Made by a program: the position numbers and the translations under genes. The notes beneath the pieces are model-generated. The model made no database searches. It was given only the letters and a program-made list of their open reading frames with translations, and had not been told where the DNA came from. Positions 5,896 to 8,543 of a stretch of DNA of 8,543 bases are shown piece by piece; within the stretch, counting starts at the first letter, position 1, and each line of letters starts with the position of its first letter. Source of the DNA: Methanobacterium sp. PtaB.Bin024 (GTDB taxonomy: Archaea > Methanobacteriota > Methanobacteria > Methanobacteriales > Methanobacteriaceae); NCBI GenBank assembly GCA_002067065.1, contig MVPY01000060.1:1-8543 (forward strand), read 5' to 3'.

Positions 5896-6618
5896 TTATT
5901 TATAGATGCAGGTAGATCCATTCAGACAATCTCTGCATATCCTTTCATGGCTGGTTTCAGAAACTATCATCCTGGTTAAAATCCAGAACATGATCAAGAT
6001 CAGAAAGTATACTTCAATAAGCAAATTTGCCTTAACACTGTCCACTCCCACGAGAATCAAAAATGATCCTACAACCAGTACTATATTCAAAAGGAATTTC
6101 AACTTTTTTTCCAGATTAAAGATTACGATAAGGAACAATGCTAAAAATACCATGCATAATCCAATCCAGAATATAATTTCTTCATAACTTGAAGTGAATC
6201 CATGGAAGTAGTATATCACTGTTCCTATGACGGCAATGAAAGCCCCTATCGAAAGCCCTAGACATCCTGGACAGTATTTTTTTCCATTGATGTTTAATGT
6301 GTGGGATGAGAACTTACCGCAATCAGGATGGTGGCCTTCAAATTGTATATTGTTGTTTCTGGTAGTTTTTTCGGAATCTTTTTGAAACTGCATTACGGTC
6401 TTACATGTTGAAGGACGAATAGCAGCTAAGACCCCTAATAAGCATATTACTATAAAGATCGATAGAATAGCTGTTTTTTGAAAAGGATAGTATAAATTTC
6501 TTTGAGGAGCCCATAAATACATTATCATGAGGAAGAAGAGTCCGAAAAAGGAGACGGCAATAAGGAAGATGGGTTGAAAGTTAAGATTCTTCTCTCTGAA
6601 TCCAAATATTAAATTCAA
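5896..6618 (-). CDS. Six-helix membrane protein with His/Cys cluster (DUF2085-like)
   Basis: This is a 240-residue membrane protein starting at TTG (6616-6618). Two helices (about 14-36 and 48-67) precede a soluble loop holding HHPDCGKFSSH (96-106) and KKYCPGCLGLSIG (113-125). Four more helices follow (about 122-141, 148-167, 173-193, 199-219), then a tail with CRDC and a last Cys (228, 231, 237). The H-P-x-C ... C-P-G-C-x-G-L pattern ahead of a helix resembles DUF2085 proteins and probably binds metal; no reaction is known for it. The same frame stays open upstream to a GTG at 6747, but that would overlap the radical SAM gene by 133 bases. The TTG instead overlaps that gene's TGA as TTGA, with GAGGGG (complement of 6625-6630) six bases ahead. 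It is therefore translationally coupled, and likely acts with the radical SAM enzyme. Confidence 0.78.
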   Translation of the reverse strand: MNLIFGFREKNLNFQPIFLIAVSFFGLFFLMIMYLWAPQRNLYYPFQKTAILSIFIVICLLGVLAAIRPSTCKTVMQFQKDSEKTTRNNNIQFEGHHPDCGKFSSHTLNINGKKYCPGCLGLSIGAFIAVIGTVIYYFHGFTSSYEEIIFWIGLCMVFLALFLIVIFNLEKKLKFLLNIVLVVGSFLILVGVDSVKANLLIEVYFLILIMFWILTRMIVSETSHERICRDCLNGSTCIYK

Positions 6619-8039
6619 TATAAACCCCTCAACGCTTGCAGAAGGCCCTGGCCTGCCATGTAACGATAAGTCTGACGTTTGAACTTGTTTCGTGATAGAA
6701 CTCCGCCGATCCTCCGTTTCATGCTCCCATAAAAGCTCCTGTAACACATATACAGTTCTTCCTGCACTTGGCTCCTCGTGAGGTGTTCTGTGGGCATTAC
6801 TGCATGGACCATGTCATAGTTGGCCCAGTTATCATCCTCCAACCAACCATTTTTCCGTGCAGTTTTGTAAAGTGCAGTTCCTGGAAAAGGAGTAAGAATC
6901 ATGAAAATTGCCAGATCTGGATCCACGTAGTTAACAAAATCTCTGAGTTTCTGTATGGATTCATGGGAATCCTGACTATCCCCGGTGATCAGGGTTGCCT
7001 GGGAAAAGATGTCATTTTCTTTAAGAAGATCCATGGATAGTTTAGAATCAGATGCCCTGATTCCCTTATTATAGTTACCCAACACATCATCATCATGACG
7101 TTCCAATCCTGCCATTATCCAATAGTTACCAGCTTTTCTCATTTTAGGAAGATTATCCTGATTTTTGATGATATCATCACTTCTTGCCTGGAGGAACCAA
7201 GTTACATCTTCAGAAATCCCCCTGTTGATCAATTCATCACACAAGGTAGAGGTTCTTCTTCCCAACCCAAAATTATCATCAGTAAGCCATAGAAAAGTGA
7301 TTCCATATTCTGAATAAATGTATTCCATTTCATCGGCAATTCTTTCTGGAGATTTAGGTCTCCATTTACCACCCCAGTGTTCCCATTGGGAGCAGAAGGT
7401 ACATTTATGAGGGCAGCCACGAGATGCTTCCACCAGGGCATATCCTGCACCCTTATAGGCCATCATTTTGAAGTTATATTTATTCATATTTTCTTCCACG
7501 AAATGATAACCAGGGAAGGGTAGATCATCCAGGTTACTGATTAAAGGGCGAGGAGGGTTATGGATGATTTCATTATTATTTCTGAATGAAAGTCCTTTAA
7601 CATCCAGGAGGGATGTTTCCTCATCAAGAGCTTTCACAAGTTCGTATAATGTTACTTCTCCCTCTCCACGAACCACGAAGTCTATTTCAGGATAGGTTTT
7701 CAGGCTTTCATCTGCCAAGGCGGTGAAATGCTGACCACCAACAACGGTTTTAATATCAGGATCCACTTTTTTGGCAATTTCAATCGTTCTGAGGATGGTG
7801 AAAGTGTTGCATGTGGCAAGTGCACTGGAAACAATTACATCGGGCATTGCTGATTCAATGAATCTTTGAAGTTTACTCCATCCGAAATTCTCTGCCTGTG
7901 AGTCCAGAACCTCTATATCCCACTTATCATTCTTTGACTCTAAATAGGCTGCTAATTGTAGTATTCCCAGTGGTGGGGGCATGTATTCTCCCATCACAAA
8001 CCAGAATACCTTTGGTGGTTCTACGAATAAGACTTTCAT
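6615..8039 (-). CDS. Cobalamin-binding radical SAM enzyme, BchE-like
   Basis: This is a 474-residue class B radical SAM protein. Residues 1-135 form a Rossmann-like B12-binding domain (MKVLFVEPP, MPPPLGILQLAAYL, VVGGQHFTA at 99-107, FVVRGEGE at 121-128). The classical DxHxxG base-on motif is absent, as in many of this class. The radical SAM barrel (about 196-400) has the 4Fe-4S motif SRGCPHKCTFCSQW with Cys209, Cys213 and Cys216, then LTDDNFG (252-258). The region around CSQWEHWGGKWRPKSPERI resembles BchE, the anaerobic Mg-protoporphyrin ester cyclase. A methanogen has no chlorophyll pathway, so the substrate is more likely another tetrapyrrole, a lipid or a cofactor; this is open. The basic C-terminal tail (430-474) may contact membrane. 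The ATG has a GGTTGAT ribosome site. It is first in a two-gene operon with the membrane protein. Confidence 0.88.
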   Translation of the reverse strand: MKVLFVEPPKVFWFVMGEYMPPPLGILQLAAYLESKNDKWDIEVLDSQAENFGWSKLQRFIESAMPDVIVSSALATCNTFTILRTIEIAKKVDPDIKTVVGGQHFTALADESLKTYPEIDFVVRGEGEVTLYELVKALDEETSLLDVKGLSFRNNNEIIHNPPRPLISNLDDLPFPGYHFVEENMNKYNFKMMAYKGAGYALVEASRGCPHKCTFCSQWEHWGGKWRPKSPERIADEMEYIYSEYGITFLWLTDDNFGLGRRTSTLCDELINRGISEDVTWFLQARSDDIIKNQDNLPKMRKAGNYWIMAGLERHDDDVLGNYNKGIRASDSKLSMDLLKENDIFSQATLITGDSQDSHESIQKLRDFVNYVDPDLAIFMILTPFPGTALYKTARKNGWLEDDNWANYDMVHAVMPTEHLTRSQVQEELYMCYRSFYGSMKRRIGGVLSRNKFKRQTYRYMAGQGLLQALRGLY

Positions 8040-8081
8040 TTACATCAACCATTTTATCATTTATCAATCCTTATTTATGAG

Positions 8082-8090
8082 TTTTATAAA
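8082..8090 (-). promoter_or_regulatory. TATA box of the radical SAM operon
   Basis: The complement reads TTTATAAAA, a near-ideal archaeal TATA box about 47 bp upstream of the ATG. Transcription would start near 8061, giving a leader of about 22 bases. No riboswitch fits into so short a leader, so any cobalamin control would have to act at the promoter. Confidence 0.6.
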
Positions 8091-8117
8091 CCATTTCACT
8101 TTATGTTGATTCTTCTG

Positions 8118-8212
8118 AGAACCTTAACAGTTGATTTATCCATTGTAAATATGCTCTCAGAGCCTTAAAGTTGGTTATATTTGTCTTTAGTTATATTTAG
8201 AACCTTAGCGTT
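8118..8212. repeat. Three degenerate repeats upstream of the radical SAM promoter
   Basis: AGAACCTTAACAGTT (8118-8132), AGAGCCTTAAAGTT (8159-8172) and AGAACCTTAGCGTT (8199-8212) share the consensus AGARCCTTARMGTT. They are spaced 41 and 40 bp apart, close to four helical turns. The nearest copy begins about 28 bp upstream of the minus-strand TATA box. Their position suits activator or repressor sites for the operon, the divergent microprotein gene, or both. Confidence 0.6.
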
Positions 8213-8262
8213 CAAATAGGGGTTACAATAGAAACTAGTGGAATAGTAAAATTGATATGTCT

Positions 8263-8270
8263 GTTTAAAT
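8263..8270 (+). promoter_or_regulatory. Possible TATA box of the microprotein gene
   Basis: GTTTAAAT lies about 45 bp before the ATG at 8312. A start near 8291 would give a leader of about 20 bases that just includes the GGTGA site at 8298-8302. Confidence 0.4.
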
Positions 8271-8311
8271 CAATGAGTAATGTGAGTGCAGGGAATTGGT
8301 GAGGCGTTATA

Positions 8312-8413
8312 ATGACGTGGGTAACTTTAGTAACGTTATTGGTGATTTTGGTTGTGTTCCTGCTTTTGTTTATAAGGTATTATCTCCTATATCGGAAAGG
8401 TGCACGATCATAG
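8312..8413 (+). CDS. 33-residue single-helix membrane microprotein
   Basis: A 34-codon frame (ATG to TAG) encodes MTWVTLVTLLVILVVFLL, then LFIRYYLLYRKGARS. Residues 4-21 are an almost unbroken hydrophobic helix, and the tail is basic, which predicts a cytoplasmic C-terminus by the positive-inside rule. A GGTGA ribosome site (8298-8302) lies nine bases before the ATG, and an in-frame TGA at 8300-8302 closes the frame upstream, so the start is well defined. A plausible TATA box precedes it. The gene diverges from the radical SAM operon. I do not recognise a family; small subunits of membrane complexes look like this, but so do regulators. Chance is not excluded for so short a frame. Confidence 0.5.
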   Translation: MTWVTLVTLLVILVVFLLLFIRYYLLYRKGARS

Positions 8414-8543
8414 TTCTCAATGGCATAGATCCAATGCAAACATCTTTTATAGAGTTTAAGTTGTTTAAGGGGTTAAGTTGCCTAATAAGTCCACACGGGT
8501 ATTTCTTTCCATTTTGCTTTGAATGTTTTAAGGGTCTGAATTA
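8414..8543. other. Right-edge intergenic DNA with a possible forward promoter
   Basis: No coding frame is supported here. TTTTATA at 8445-8451 could be a TATA box for a gene beyond the right edge. TTAAGTTG occurs twice just downstream (8456-8463 and 8473-8480), followed by T-rich DNA. If the TATA box is real, the leader would exceed 60 bases. Confidence 0.3.

Noticed and set aside
7229..7450. Alternative minus-strand frame of 73 codons inside the radical SAM gene.
   Set aside because: It overlaps the region with the 4Fe-4S cysteine motif of the true frame and has no start signals of its own.
6615..8039. Naming the radical SAM gene bchE.
   Set aside because: Similarity is limited to general family features around the cysteine motif; the host type has no chlorophyll synthesis, so the name would imply a false function.

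Overview
The window looks like a chromosomal segment of a methanogenic archaeon, most likely Methanobacteriales (Methanobacterium-like). This is an inference from four things: AT-rich DNA; archaeal TATA boxes about 45-55 bp ahead of start codons; Shine-Dalgarno sites built on GGTGA(T); and a protein mix typical of that group (zinc-ribbon membrane proteins, an ABC-class P-loop ATPase of the COG3044 type, a cobalamin-binding radical SAM enzyme). No rRNA, tRNA, CRISPR array, transposase or phage gene is visible.

Layout. Positions 1-82 (-) hold the start of a gene that runs off the left edge, apparently with a TTG start. A divergent spacer with short tandem repeats separates it from mntP (248-802, +), a manganese exporter. 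mntP converges on a gene at 840-2339 (-), a seven-helix LytS-type sensor fused to a SpoIIE/RsbU-type PP2C phosphatase. A 293-bp divergent spacer with promoters on both strands and a palindrome leads to 2633-4390 (+), the ABC-class ATPase. Next come a small zinc-ribbon membrane protein (4538-4870, +) and, convergent with it, a zinc-ribbon protein with acidic heptad repeats and a PH-like C-terminal domain (5071-5754, -). The right part is a two-gene minus-strand operon: a cobalamin-binding radical SAM enzyme (6615-8039) followed, with a TTGA stop/start overlap, by a six-helix membrane protein with a His/Cys cluster (5896-6618). Upstream are three degenerate repeats about 40 bp apart, and then a divergent 33-codon single-helix membrane microprotein (8312-8413, +).

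How the genes may work together. Most are single-gene units with their own promoters, so no one pathway unites the window. The firm link is the radical SAM/membrane protein pair, where translational coupling suggests a joint job at or in the membrane. The phosphatase is a complete input-output signalling protein. Its sensor carries Arg, Arg, Cys and Ser residues at the same spacing as the pyruvate site that I recall for the bacterial receptor BtsS, so it may report a small carboxylate. Its target is not in the window. The most rewarding leads are that sensor-phosphatase, the coupled radical SAM pair, the repeat arrays at 128-222 and 8118-8212, and the overlooked microprotein.
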